DNA of 19,841 bases from CAZFMJ01 sp964520045 (GCA_964520045.1 CAZFMJ010000053.1:1-19841), one strand, 5' to 3'; positions 1 to 7,372 are shown, numbered from the stretch's first letter. Numbers and translations are program-made. The notes: generated from the sequence alone by a model not told the origin.

Positions 1-60
1 CGGTATTTCTTTGCGTTCTAATGAACCGAATTCAACCCGAAATTCATTCTGCCGCAGGTA

Positions 61-98
61 TTACCCCTATTTTTACCCCTTCTTGGGGACATTACCCC
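61..98. repeat. three TTACCCC repeats at the fic 3' end
   Basis: TTACCCC occurs at 61-67, 73-79 and 92-98, with a GGGGAC block at 85-90 that can pair with the last copy. The fic stop codon (reverse complement of TTA at 73-75) lies inside the middle copy, so the repeat supplies both the last residues and the stop of that protein. I see no gene in 1-72. Confidence 0.6.
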
Positions 99-1134
99 TT
101 TTCCTCCAAATAGCTGTAGGACCCCGCCCTTTTGATTCCAGTAATTTATTTTTCTGCAATTTTCGTAAGACAACCCGTATCATGCCGGGGCTGACTCCCG
201 CGCAGGCACGTCTGAGTTCCCTAACGCCAAACTCATCAGGAAGACGGTCTATGGCATGACGCACCATCTCGCCTTTGGCGCCGTGTGCCATCATAAGTTC
301 GCCTACGCGTTCTTCAAATTCCTTGTAGGCTGCAATTACTGTTCCAAGAAAATAGTTCCACCATGGCCGCATATCATGTTTGCCCTCATGCCAGCCCTGT
401 GAACTTTTAAAAAGCACATCCCAATATGTTTCCTTGCTTTGTTCCACAATGCGTTCTAAACTTATATATCGGCCGGCTTCATAGCCGGCTTGATAGAGCA
501 GCAACAACGATAAAAGCCGCCCGACCCTGCCATTGCCGTCTGTAAAAGGATGAATAGACTCAAAGTCCAGAATAAAAGACGCAATCATGAGGAGAGGCTC
601 GGCTTTCCCCTCATCCATCATTTCATGGTAGAAAGAGCAAAGTTTATTTATATATTCAGGCGCCGCTGCCGCTGAAACAGGTTTAAATCGCACGAATCTG
701 CGTCCATCCCGCTCCTCCCAGATAGCATTGTCTTTCTCTTTCCAATTTCCGCCTTTCCCCGGTGTGTGGGCATACATCTTACGGTGAAAATCCATGATTA
801 GTTTAGGCGAAAGGATTAGACGATGCGCGTTCGTGTGTATTTCAGATAAGACATCTCTGTAGCCGGCAATCTCTTCTTCGGGACGATTCCCAGGTGTAAT
901 TTTCATGGCTATTAAAGGCTCTAAACGTTCCGATGCCATGGTTATGCCCTCAATGCGGTTTGAGGATTCCACGCTTTCTACCATAGCGTTTTTTTTGAGA
1001 GTTTCCAAAACTTGCGGAGACTGGTCACGGTATAGATCCTGCCTTCCTTTATATTCGCCTAAAGTACGCACTATTGCCAATAAACCGTGCGATATGGGTT
1101 GGTCCATGAGATATTTGTATTCAAAAGATCGCAT
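73..1134 (-). CDS. Fic family protein (probable AMP-transferase, class II)
   Basis: A 353-residue cytoplasmic protein. The Fic catalytic loop HPFTDGNGRVGR is at residues 195-206 and matches HxFx(D/E)GNGRxxR completely, with catalytic His195, so it should transfer AMP or a related nucleotide group to a hydroxyl side chain of a target protein. SNRIEG at 58-63 fits the inhibitory S/TxxxE-G/N motif upstream of the core, which marks a self-inhibited class II Fic protein. A Fic N-terminal region precedes the core, and a probable winged-helix region (about 295-345) follows it. The start is supported by AGGAG seven bases before the ATG. The final residues (KRGNVPKKG) come from a TTACCCC repeat and look acquired. 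No partner gene is adjacent, as expected when the inhibitory helix is in cis. The target is unknown. Family call very sure, activity inferred. Confidence 0.95.
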   Translation of the reverse strand: MRSFEYKYLMDQPISHGLLAIVRTLGEYKGRQDLYRDQSPQVLETLKKNAMVESVESSNRIEGITMASERLEPLIAMKITPGNRPEEEIAGYRDVLSEIHTNAHRLILSPKLIMDFHRKMYAHTPGKGGNWKEKDNAIWEERDGRRFVRFKPVSAAAAPEYINKLCSFYHEMMDEGKAEPLLMIASFILDFESIHPFTDGNGRVGRLLSLLLLYQAGYEAGRYISLERIVEQSKETYWDVLFKSSQGWHEGKHDMRPWWNYFLGTVIAAYKEFEERVGELMMAHGAKGEMVRHAIDRLPDEFGVRELRRACAGVSPGMIRVVLRKLQKNKLLESKGRGPTAIWRKRGNVPKKG

Positions 1135-1181
1135 ATTTTTCTCCTATGAAAAAAATTCCTATTTTATAGCCAACCCTTGTC

Positions 1182-1292
1182 TAGTGTAGTGCGTCAGAAA
1201 TACCTTTATATTTGATTCTCATTGGCAAACACCGGATAAAAGCCGCTTTTCCCAATAGCCAAATGTCAAGAAGCGTTAGACGCACCACACTA
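1182..1292. mobile_element. MITE-like element with 14-bp terminal inverted repeats
   Basis: The left end at 1182 reads TAGTGTAGTGCGTC. The right end, read inward on the minus strand from 1292, is TAGTGTGGTGCGTC, a 13/14 match. Both ends start with TA, the target duplicated by IS630/Tc1-mariner-type transposases. At 111 bp it cannot encode a transposase, so it would be a non-autonomous miniature element. It sits immediately beside the C-terminal remnant of the broken AlbA-type gene. The inner sequence beyond 14 bp does not match, so a decayed or chance pair remains possible. Confidence 0.5.
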
Positions 1293-1293
1293 G

Positions 1294-1469
1294 CCTCTTT
1301 GATAAGCTCGATGATTTTCACCGAACTTTTCTCCGAACCTTTCTCCGAACCTTTCACCGAACTTTTGGGTATATTTTTATTTCCACTAAATTTCCGCCAA
1401 AGACTGTTTCCATTCAATGGCGGTTGATTCATTCGCGCCGATCGACTTCGATAAGTCAGCTGTTTTCAT
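1294..1469 (-). pseudogene. remnant of AlbA/Schlafen-type ATP-binding transcriptional regulator gene
   Basis: An ATG at 1469, preceded by AGAGGGG, opens a frame of 27 codons that ends at TAG (1386-1388). Its sequence ANESTAIEWKQSLAEI is the start of an AlbA_2/Schlafen-like (divergent AAA-4) domain, which normally continues for about 100 residues. Just beyond, in another frame, four 12-bp units (about 1314-1362) encode SSVK/GSEK-type repeats followed by KIIELIKE. That is the usual linker and first helix of the C-terminal winged helix in such proteins. Hundreds of central codons are missing, and the 3' part ends at the MITE-like element. An 83-codon frame through here (1181-1432) is a composite of remnant and element, not a gene. 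Confidence 0.65.
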
Positions 1470-1556
1470 ATTTTGTTTCCCCTCTGTAAAATTCTATCAA
1501 ACTTTTGCTGTTTATTGGCGGTTAGCGGAAAAAAAACGGATCGGCAAAAACTTGTG

Positions 1557-1611
1557 ATTGTAGAATATTTCATTAAGTACATTTCACTTGTGGCCGATTT
1601 TATTCTACAAT
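1557..1611. repeat. perfect 11-bp inverted repeat
   Basis: ATTGTAGAATA at 1557-1567 and its exact complement TATTCTACAAT at 1601-1611 are separated by 33 bp. There is no T-run after the stem, so a terminator is not supported. It may be a protein-binding site or the end of a lost element. Confidence 0.45.
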
Positions 1612-1782
1612 TGTTATAGGCGAATGCGAGTATGATTTAAAATTCTGTTAGCAAATTGTCAGCAAACGGGATTTTTGGCGCGCCCCCGAGTATAAAAAGC
1701 GCTGAAATAATAGAAATGGCTGCTAACGCGGGGTGTTAGCGGTCTTTATGCCGGCGCAGGATTTTTGCGGAAAAACAAGAAT

Positions 1783-1888
1783 TTCGGACACCAAAATGGG
1801 CACCGGATTTTTGAGCTGGACTCGACGGTATTTACTGTTTTATGACAGCTTGCCGGCATCTGAAATGGACATCATTCGGACACCAAAA
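1783..1888. repeat. 14-bp direct repeats TTCGGACACCAAAA
   Basis: The 14-mer occurs at 1783-1796 and 1875-1888, 92 bp apart. The words CACC and GGATTTTTG also recur nearby. Short spaced direct repeats like these occur at the ends of some insertion sequences, but no transposase is near. Identity unknown. Confidence 0.4.
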
Positions 1889-1906
1889 ACAGAATTTACG
1901 TCGATG

Positions 1907-1934
1907 GAGCGCTACCTTAACGAGGTAGAGTCCA
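1907..1934 (+). pseudogene. partial tRNA relic (anticodon arm)
   Basis: These 28 bases match positions 22-49 of the intact tRNA-Ala gene downstream at 24 of 28 positions: the 3' side of the D stem, the whole anticodon stem (CTACC/GGTAG) and the start of the variable region. The loop differs (TTAACGA instead of TTCGCAA). There is no acceptor stem or T arm, so it cannot be a working tRNA. Confidence 0.5.
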
Positions 1935-1986
1935 CCTCGAAAATGTTTTTTGGATGTAAAAAAGTGCTGAAAAAATAAGGATAAAT

Positions 1987-2059
1987 GGGCGTGTAGCTCA
2001 GCTGGGAGAGCGCTACCTTCGCAAGGTAGAGGCCAGGGGTTCGATCCCCCTCACGTCCA
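1987..2059 (+). tRNA. tRNA-Ala (anticodon CGC)
   Basis: A 73-base cloverleaf. The acceptor stem GGGCGTG/CACGTCC contains the G3-U70 wobble pair that identifies alanine tRNAs, with discriminator A73. The D stem is GCTC/GAGC. The anticodon stem CTACC/GGTAG encloses loop TTCGCAA, giving anticodon CGC at 34-36. The T arm is AGGGG-TTCGATC-CCCCT. The 3' CCA is not encoded, so it must be added after transcription. A sensor kinase gene starts 35 bases downstream on the same strand. Confidence 0.97.
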
Positions 2060-2094
2060 CAATTTTTTGCCGGAAAATCAAAGGCCGTAATTAA

Positions 2095-4212
2095 ATGAAA
2101 TTATCCGCCCGACTTTTTCTTATCCTGACAGGAATGGCGCTGATACCGCTTCTGGGATCAACCATATGGCAGGCTTTTCATCAGAAAGCCGCCGTGGATA
2201 ATGTTTTCCAGCTGCATCAGGGGATAGCCGATTACGCGGCTATGGGAATCAACGACTGGTTCAGCAACGTCAACCACAAGCTTGCGTTCATATATGACAT
2301 TGATAAAATGTCGGCGGGGCACACTCTGGAAGACGATTCAAAAATAATCCATCAGGTTCTGGTGGCCAATTCCGATATTGTTTCGCTCAGCGTTGTTTCA
2401 GGCTCATTCAAGGAAGTTCTGCGCATGCATGACGACCGCGTTTCGGATAAGGCGCTTCCGGAAGATTACGCCGCCATGCCCAGCATTCAGCAGGCAAAAT
2501 CAACCGGACGCGTGGCTCTGGGAGAAGTTATGCTTTTGGGCGAACATTCGGTTCTGCCTATCGCCTATCCGCTCGCGAACGGACGGGTGGTGGCGATATA
2601 TTTTTCGCTTTCCCAGCTTTGGAAAAAAATATCCCTGCAGGCCGTGGGAAAAAGCGGTATGGTGGCGGTGATAACTAATGAGGGGAAAATTATCCCCGGC
2701 CAGAGTAAATCCGAAATTGTCAGCGAACCTCAAGAATTGAAAGCGGCTTTATCTTCCGTAAATAGCGGGATGGTAAAAAATCTGCTTTTTTCGCCGGATA
2801 GGTATTCCGGCGCATACAGCAGAATAAAATTTCTGCCGTGGACGGCGCTTTCGCTTCAGAAGGACTCGGAGATTTTCGGGCCGCAGAAGCGGTTTTTGCT
2901 GGGGTTTGCGCTGTTTTCGGTTTTATCGCTTGCGGGATGCATAGCCGCCGCGTATTCTATTTCCAGGAAAATAGCCAGTCCGGTAGTCGCATTGGTCGAC
3001 GGCGCCGGCCGCATAGCTTCGCAGGATTTCAGCCGGCAGATCCCTGAGACCGGCTGGCCCGAGCTTAGGGCTTTATCAGTGTCTTTCAATAGGATGACCG
3101 CGGAATTACGCAGATATAACGCGCTGCAGGTCGACAAGATAATAGAGGAGAAAACCAAGGCGGAAACCCTTGTTAATACCATTCCTGACGGGGTTATGCT
3201 GGCTGATTCGCTGGACAGGCTTGTCTATGCCAATCCCACGGCGATGAGGCTTCTCGGCCCCGGAATTCAGATGGATTGCCAGTTCCCTTACTGCATTAAG
3301 CGGGCCGAATTCAGGGACGGGATAAAAGAGGTAATGAAAGAGGCGCTTAAGCCGGTTTCCTGCGACATAGAACTGCTGTTCCAATCCGAGCCTCCGGTCA
3401 AAAAATTTTACAGGATATTTTCCACGCCCTATTCATTCGGCGACGCCGGCAAGCACGGGAAGGTTCTGATAATAAGGGATATCTCCCACGAAAAAGAAAT
3501 GGACAGGATGAAGGACGATTTTTTCAACATGATAACCCATGACATGAGGAGCCCCTTAAGCACTATTCAGGGATATCTGGAAATGCTTGTTAAAATCGTC
3601 TCACCCACTCCCAAAACGGAAAAATATTTCAGCTACCTGCAGTTTTCCACCAGAACACTGCGCGGGATGGTGGATGACATTCTTAATCTGAATAAGCTGG
3701 AAACCGGAAGGCTTATTTTGCAGGTACAGAAAATATCCGCCGTGGATCTGCTTGCCAAACTGCAGGGAGCGTATGAACCGGTCGCGAATATGCGCAATAT
3801 AAAAATAGAAGTGCTGTCCCCCCCCGCGCCGCTTGTTTTTGACGGAGACGCGGTCCTTCTTGAAAGAGTTTTGGCTAATCTTGTGGGTAATGCCCTTAAA
3901 TTCACTCCGGCCGGCGGAAAAATTTCCCTTTCCGGCGAGCCTGTTTTCGGCCGGGACATGATTTCTCTTTCGGTGACGGACACGGGCCCCGGAATACCGG
4001 ATGATAAAAAGGAATTTATTTTTGAAAAATTCCGCCAGCTTGAGGGGCATGAGCATATGGGATACGGGCTGGGACTTTCAATGTGCAAAATGGCGGTTGA
4101 GCTCCACGGCGGAGCCATCTGGGTGGAATCTCAGGTGGGGAAAGGGAGTAAATTCATATTTACGATAAGCAAAAATTTGGCCGCGGCGGCGAATGCTTTA
4201 ACAAAACAATAA
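2095..4212 (+). CDS. membrane sensor histidine kinase with HAMP and PAS-like regions
   Basis: A 705-residue inner-membrane kinase. TM1 is at about 7-28. A periplasmic sensor of about 235 residues follows, of the size and position expected for a Cache-like domain (inferred from layout, not from a motif). TM2 is at about 266-289, HAMP at 290-342, a short coiled coil, and a PAS-like region at about 355-465. In the HisKA domain the phospho-acceptor is His482 in FFNMITHDMRSPL. The ATPase domain shows the N box NLVGNALKF (Asn599), DTGPGIP (629-635) and GYGLGL (656-661). All catalytic motifs are intact. AAAGG lies about ten bases before the ATG. Three receiver genes follow on the same strand (26 bp, 1 bp, then about 22 bp), so they are the likely phosphotransfer partners. 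The ligand is unknown. Confidence 0.93.
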   Translation: MKLSARLFLILTGMALIPLLGSTIWQAFHQKAAVDNVFQLHQGIADYAAMGINDWFSNVNHKLAFIYDIDKMSAGHTLEDDSKIIHQVLVANSDIVSLSVVSGSFKEVLRMHDDRVSDKALPEDYAAMPSIQQAKSTGRVALGEVMLLGEHSVLPIAYPLANGRVVAIYFSLSQLWKKISLQAVGKSGMVAVITNEGKIIPGQSKSEIVSEPQELKAALSSVNSGMVKNLLFSPDRYSGAYSRIKFLPWTALSLQKDSEIFGPQKRFLLGFALFSVLSLAGCIAAAYSISRKIASPVVALVDGAGRIASQDFSRQIPETGWPELRALSVSFNRMTAELRRYNALQVDKIIEEKTKAETLVNTIPDGVMLADSLDRLVYANPTAMRLLGPGIQMDCQFPYCIKRAEFRDGIKEVMKEALKPVSCDIELLFQSEPPVKKFYRIFSTPYSFGDAGKHGKVLIIRDISHEKEMDRMKDDFFNMITHDMRSPLSTIQGYLEMLVKIVSPTPKTEKYFSYLQFSTRTLRGMVDDILNLNKLETGRLILQVQKISAVDLLAKLQGAYEPVANMRNIKIEVLSPPAPLVFDGDAVLLERVLANLVGNALKFTPAGGKISLSGEPVFGRDMISLSVTDTGPGIPDDKKEFIFEKFRQLEGHEHMGYGLGLSMCKMAVELHGGAIWVESQVGKGSKFIFTISKNLAAAANALTKQ

Positions 4213-4227
4213 AAAATATATTATAAT
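4198..4227 (+). promoter_or_regulatory. possible internal promoter before the receiver genes
   Basis: TTAACA (4198-4203) and TATAAT (4222-4227) are 18 bp apart, close to the sigma-70 consensus, and span the end of the kinase gene and the 26-bp gap. Transcription would begin near 4234, just before the ATG at 4239, giving an almost leaderless message. Alternatively AAAGG (4228-4232) is a normal ribosome binding site on a read-through transcript. AT-richness makes chance likely. Confidence 0.35.
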
Positions 4228-4238
4228 AAAGGTATATC

Positions 4239-4616
4239 ATGGCGCATCTGCTTATTATTGACGATGACCTGGGATTCAGAGCCCTGCTCAATGACTATTT
4301 TTCGGATTTAGGCTATCAGGTTACGCTTTCCGAAGGCGGATCCGACGGTTTGAGTCTGGCAAAAAAATTGAAGCCGGATGTCATTCTGCTTGACGCAATG
4401 ATGCCGAATATTTCCGGCATTGAAGTTTTAAGGAGTATGCAGGCCGATGAGGATTTGCGCTTCATACCGGCGCTTATTATAACCGGAAGCCATTTTGAGA
4501 CTACGGTGAGAGATTTGTTCATGTCGGAGATAAATTGCAAAGGTTTTTTCAGCAAGGCTATACCGCTTAATACCATAGCCGAGGAATTGAAAAAAATACT
4601 CAAAGGAAAAATTTGA
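4239..4616 (+). CDS. single-domain response regulator (receiver only)
   Basis: A 125-residue receiver domain without an output domain. The acidic pocket is IDDD (7-10), the phospho-acceptor Asp52 (ILLDAMMP), the conserved Thr82 and the conserved Lys106. The Lys lies in SKAIP instead of the usual KP, so the loop near the active site is a little unusual. Such lone receivers usually pass phosphoryl groups in a relay or bind a target protein directly. It lies between the kinase and a second lone receiver, whose start codon is one base after this stop, so the pair is probably translationally coupled. Confidence 0.93.
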   Translation: MAHLLIIDDDLGFRALLNDYFSDLGYQVTLSEGGSDGLSLAKKLKPDVILLDAMMPNISGIEVLRSMQADEDLRFIPALIITGSHFETTVRDLFMSEINCKGFFSKAIPLNTIAEELKKILKGKI

Positions 4617-4617
4617 A

Positions 4618-4992
4618 ATGAACCGTAAAAAACAGATATTGGTCATAGAAGACGAACAGGACTACCGCAATATAGTCATGCAATTGCTGGAAAAAGAAGG
4701 ATTTGCGGTTTTGTGCGCTGAAAACGGCGCCGACGGATTGCGCTTCGCCGCCAAAAATCTTCCTGATCTTATCATTCTGGACATAGGATTGCCCGATATC
4801 AGCGGAATCGAAGTCTGCGCAAAGCTGAAAGCCGATAAACTTACGTCCAAAATCCCGATTATGCTTTTTACCATACGTTCGGAACTGGATTTGGTTTCGC
4901 AGGGGCTTTCAAACGGAGCCGTAGGTTATGTTCTTAAACCTTTTGATTTTGAAGAATTTAACAGCAGAATAAAAGAATTAACGGCGAAATAG
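4618..4992 (+). CDS. single-domain response regulator (receiver only)
   Basis: A 124-residue CheY-like receiver domain. The acidic pocket is IEDEQD (10-15), the phospho-acceptor Asp55 (LIILDIGLPD), the conserved Thr85 (FTIRSE) and Lys107 followed by Pro (VLKPFD). No DNA-binding or enzymatic output is attached. It is clearly homologous to the preceding receiver but diverged, so this is not a recent duplication. With its neighbours it suggests a branched or multi-step phosphorelay fed by the kinase at 2095-4212. Confidence 0.93.
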   Translation: MNRKKQILVIEDEQDYRNIVMQLLEKEGFAVLCAENGADGLRFAAKNLPDLIILDIGLPDISGIEVCAKLKADKLTSKIPIMLFTIRSELDLVSQGLSNGAVGYVLKPFDFEEFNSRIKELTAK

Positions 4993-5014
4993 GTTGAACA
5001 AAGAGGCGGGAATT

Positions 5015-5728
5015 GTGAAAAAAAGCGATGTGATCGTTAAATCCATAGCCATTTTAGACGACGACACTGAAATGGCCGATTTAATGCGCGTTCTTCTTGC
5101 CAAGGACGGCCGCAATATCTCGCTTTTTTCCACGGCCGGCAAATTTTTGGATTTTATAAACCAGGAAATACCGGATTTCCTTGTTCTTGACATGAATCTT
5201 CCGGGCATAAACGGAAGAGATCTTCTGCGGGTTTTGCGCGGCAATCCAAAGACCGCAAAAATGCTTATTCTCGCCGTGTCCGGAGCGATGAAAGAAACCT
5301 CGGATATCATTTCCAGCCTGGATTTGGGGGCGGATGATTATCTTACCAAACCTTTTGACAATACCGCGTTTCAGGTGCGGGTTGATTCCCTGCTTCTGCG
5401 CAATGCTCCGAAAAATGAAGAAAATATCGCCGTAATCGGAGAGATAACGGTAGGGCCGCTGATAATAGACGTTGATAACCGCACCATTATTTTAGACGGA
5501 CGGGAAGTAGTTCCCTCCCCTCTTGAATTCGATCTGCTGATTTATTTCATACGCCAGCGAAACAGGGTGGTAAGCCGCGGCACTCTTCTGCAGGCTGTAT
5601 GGAAAGGCGATCCCGTGGTGAATGTAAGGGCTGTTGATAAAAGAGTGGAGATATTAAGGGGAAAACTGGGCAAGTTCGGCAACCATATCGAAACTGTATT
5701 CGGTATAGGTTATATGTTCAGATATTAG
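5015..5728 (+). CDS. OmpR/PhoB-type response regulator
   Basis: About 237 residues if started at the GTG at 5015, which has AGAGG eight bases upstream. A TTG at 4994 would add seven residues but has no spaced ribosome binding site. The receiver domain (about 10-125) has LDDD at 14-17, phospho-acceptor Asp59 (LVLDMNLPG) and Lys112 in TKPF. The C-terminal winged helix (about 140-237) has the PhoB-type pattern: LEFDLLIYFIRQRNRVVSR, then the VDKRVEILRGKLG recognition-helix region and a GIGYMF wing. It is the only DNA-binding output of the kinase-receiver cluster, so it probably sets its transcriptional response. Targets are unknown. Confidence 0.93.
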   Translation: MKKSDVIVKSIAILDDDTEMADLMRVLLAKDGRNISLFSTAGKFLDFINQEIPDFLVLDMNLPGINGRDLLRVLRGNPKTAKMLILAVSGAMKETSDIISSLDLGADDYLTKPFDNTAFQVRVDSLLLRNAPKNEENIAVIGEITVGPLIIDVDNRTIILDGREVVPSPLEFDLLIYFIRQRNRVVSRGTLLQAVWKGDPVVNVRAVDKRVEILRGKLGKFGNHIETVFGIGYMFRY

Positions 5729-5734
5729 GGACGG

Positions 5735-5856
5735 GAAATGGTAGACGGTAGACGGGAAAAGGTAAATTAAGAAAGAGGAAATATGGTGGAAAATCTATAT
5801 CTGTTTTTGTTTTGCCGTCTACCGTCTTCCATCTACCTTTTACCTTCTGCCTTATA
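5735..5856. repeat. opposed heptamer tracts between convergent genes
   Basis: On the plus strand four heptamers run from 5735 (GAAATGG, TAGACGG, TAGACGG, GAAAAGG), starting six bases after the regulator's stop. From 5815 to 5856 six in-phase heptamers of the complementary type follow (CCGTCTA, CCGTCTT, CCATCTA and variants). The last overlaps the stop codon of the minus-strand kinase (5852-5854). The two tracts form an inverted repeat (5740-5756 against 5814-5830, 15 of 17 matching) with a 57-base loop. It could act as a two-way transcript end, but there is no classic T-run. Confidence 0.6.
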
Positions 5857-7372
5857 TTGACGGAGACGATTTCTTATCTTCGTTGATCTTAAATCTGAAT
5901 TCCACTAAAACTCCGCCTTTATTCTGGTTTTCGATTTTAAAATAACCGTTGAATTTTTCAGCTGTTTTTTTGGCTATAGGCAGACCCAGCCCCAGATGTC
6001 CCGGTTTGTCGGACACAAAGGGCTCGGAAATTCTTCGCGCCGTTTCTTTGGACAGGCCCGGGCCTGTGTCCGCGAATTTAGCCGTAAGCATTTTTTTATC
6101 GGCGTCGATCGAAAGACAGACGGTAAGGGCGCCTCCCGCCTGCATAGCTTCGTAGGCGTTTTTAATTATCTGATAAAACGCTATTTTAATTTTTTTTGAG
6201 TTCGCGGCGCATTCCGGAACATTGGAATCAATCCGTCTTGTTATTGTCAGCCTTTTGGCTTTAAAAGGCTGATCCCAGAGGTCCAGGAGCTGATTAACCG
6301 TAGTTTTCAGATGGCAGGACTCCTGCGTCCAATCAGACACATCGGAATACTCTTCCCATAATTGCGCCAAATCCAAAACAGAACCGGTATTGCGGATAAT
6401 AGGGTGTATTTTAGCCTGCAGGTCGGGCATACAGACAGACATTACTGATTTAAGGTTTGAAATTATGTTTTCAAGGGGTTTTTTTATATGGCCTATCAGC
6501 AGATCTGGAACCAGAGTCGATACGGCGGCGGGCGGTTCAGGCTCGGGAGTCATAGGCGGAATGAAAATAGACTCGGCTGCTGTTATCGCCGCGGCGGTTG
6601 CCTCCGCCGACTGCCTTTGCTGGGCATAGACCTGTTCCTGACAGCGCCGGGTAAGCTCTGAGATTTCATTTTTTCGTTTATTGATTTCGTTTACAAGAGC
6701 GTTGTTGTGGTTTTTTGCGGCGGCTGATTCGCGCAGGAGTTTGTCGATTTCCGTCTGAAGCACTGAAATTTTATTTAAAGAAGCATGGGAAATCTGCTGT
6801 TCATTTCCCAGCTTTTCGGACAATTCGCGCGCTGATTTTGCCAGGCGTTCGTTTTCCAGATTCTGGGAGTCTAATTTTTTCGACAAACTGCTGTTGCGTT
6901 CGATTTCAACGGCGAGAACTTTATTCGCATCCGCAAGATTTTCATCCAGCGCGTGTATCTTTTCAAGCAGTTGTGATTTTGGGCCTATCGCTTTCCCGAG
7001 GGAAATTTTGTTTTCATTAAGCTTGAGCACGATCTCCTGTATGTCGTTTTTAAGCCGTGCTTCATATATTTCCTTGTTTGCTATTATTTTATCTTTGCTT
7101 TCGAGATCCTTCTTTAATCCGTCCAATTGCGCTTTTAGGGAATCGCAGCTTTCAAGTTCCTGTTCTAACTTTAACTTTTCATTCAGAATTTTTTGCGTAT
7201 TGGTAAGTTCTTTTTTCAGCAGAGAGGCTTCGCCGGACGCTTTCTTGTACTGCTTAAGCACGTCTTTAACTTCATCCTGCGCCTGCGACATGGCTTTCCA
7301 CAGAAAGCTTATGTCTTCATTCGCGGATTTATCCGCGGTTTCATTCGGCTTTTGGCTCTTTTCCTGAGGCAT
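5852..7372 (-). CDS. soluble coiled-coil histidine kinase-like protein
   Basis: A 506-residue protein with no TM segment or signal peptide. Residues about 28-250 are almost continuous charged coiled coil. A Pro/Ala-rich linker (255-287) follows, then a dimerisation-like segment with GHIKKPLENI (His295). This resembles an H box but lacks the acidic residue normally next to the His. The ATPase domain (about 372-496) is intact and NtrB/AtoS-like: IIKNAYEAM (Asn405), ADTGPGLS (434-441) and GLGLPIAKKTAEKF (461-474). No ribosome binding site is visible before the ATG. The neighbouring upstream gene, 119 bp away on the same strand, encodes the FliF-FliG fusion. The coil may attach this kinase to a cytoplasmic structure (inference). 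Whether His295 is phosphorylated is uncertain. Confidence 0.85.
   Translation of the reverse strand: MPQEKSQKPNETADKSANEDISFLWKAMSQAQDEVKDVLKQYKKASGEASLLKKELTNTQKILNEKLKLEQELESCDSLKAQLDGLKKDLESKDKIIANKEIYEARLKNDIQEIVLKLNENKISLGKAIGPKSQLLEKIHALDENLADANKVLAVEIERNSSLSKKLDSQNLENERLAKSARELSEKLGNEQQISHASLNKISVLQTEIDKLLRESAAAKNHNNALVNEINKRKNEISELTRRCQEQVYAQQRQSAEATAAAITAAESIFIPPMTPEPEPPAAVSTLVPDLLIGHIKKPLENIISNLKSVMSVCMPDLQAKIHPIIRNTGSVLDLAQLWEEYSDVSDWTQESCHLKTTVNQLLDLWDQPFKAKRLTITRRIDSNVPECAANSKKIKIAFYQIIKNAYEAMQAGGALTVCLSIDADKKMLTAKFADTGPGLSKETARRISEPFVSDKPGHLGLGLPIAKKTAEKFNGYFKIENQNKGGVLVEFRFKINEDKKSSPSI

Larger units (their letters stand above)
1470..1986. other. 517-bp gene-free stretch before tRNA-Ala
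   Basis: No convincing gene is present. An 81-codon plus-strand frame (1733-1978) has no ribosome binding site, no recognisable domain, and overlaps a tRNA relic, so I reject it. The stretch holds a perfect 11-bp inverted repeat (1557-1611), a small hairpin GCTAAC/GTTAGC (1722-1740), two copies of a 14-bp direct repeat (1783 and 1875) and the tRNA relic (1907-1934). It looks like the debris of mobile DNA next to a tRNA gene. Confidence 0.5.

Noticed and set aside
1181..1432. 83-codon minus-strand frame with GSEK repeats
   Set aside because: It joins a frame-shifted part of the AlbA-type remnant to the MITE-like element; better explained as a pseudogene plus insertion.
1733..1978. 81-codon plus-strand frame before tRNA-Ala
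   Set aside because: No ribosome binding site or recognisable domain; it runs through direct repeats and the tRNA relic.
3601..4118. Long antisense frames within the first kinase gene (about 150-160 codons)
   Set aside because: They mirror the codon pattern of the real gene, have no ribosome binding site and no domain.
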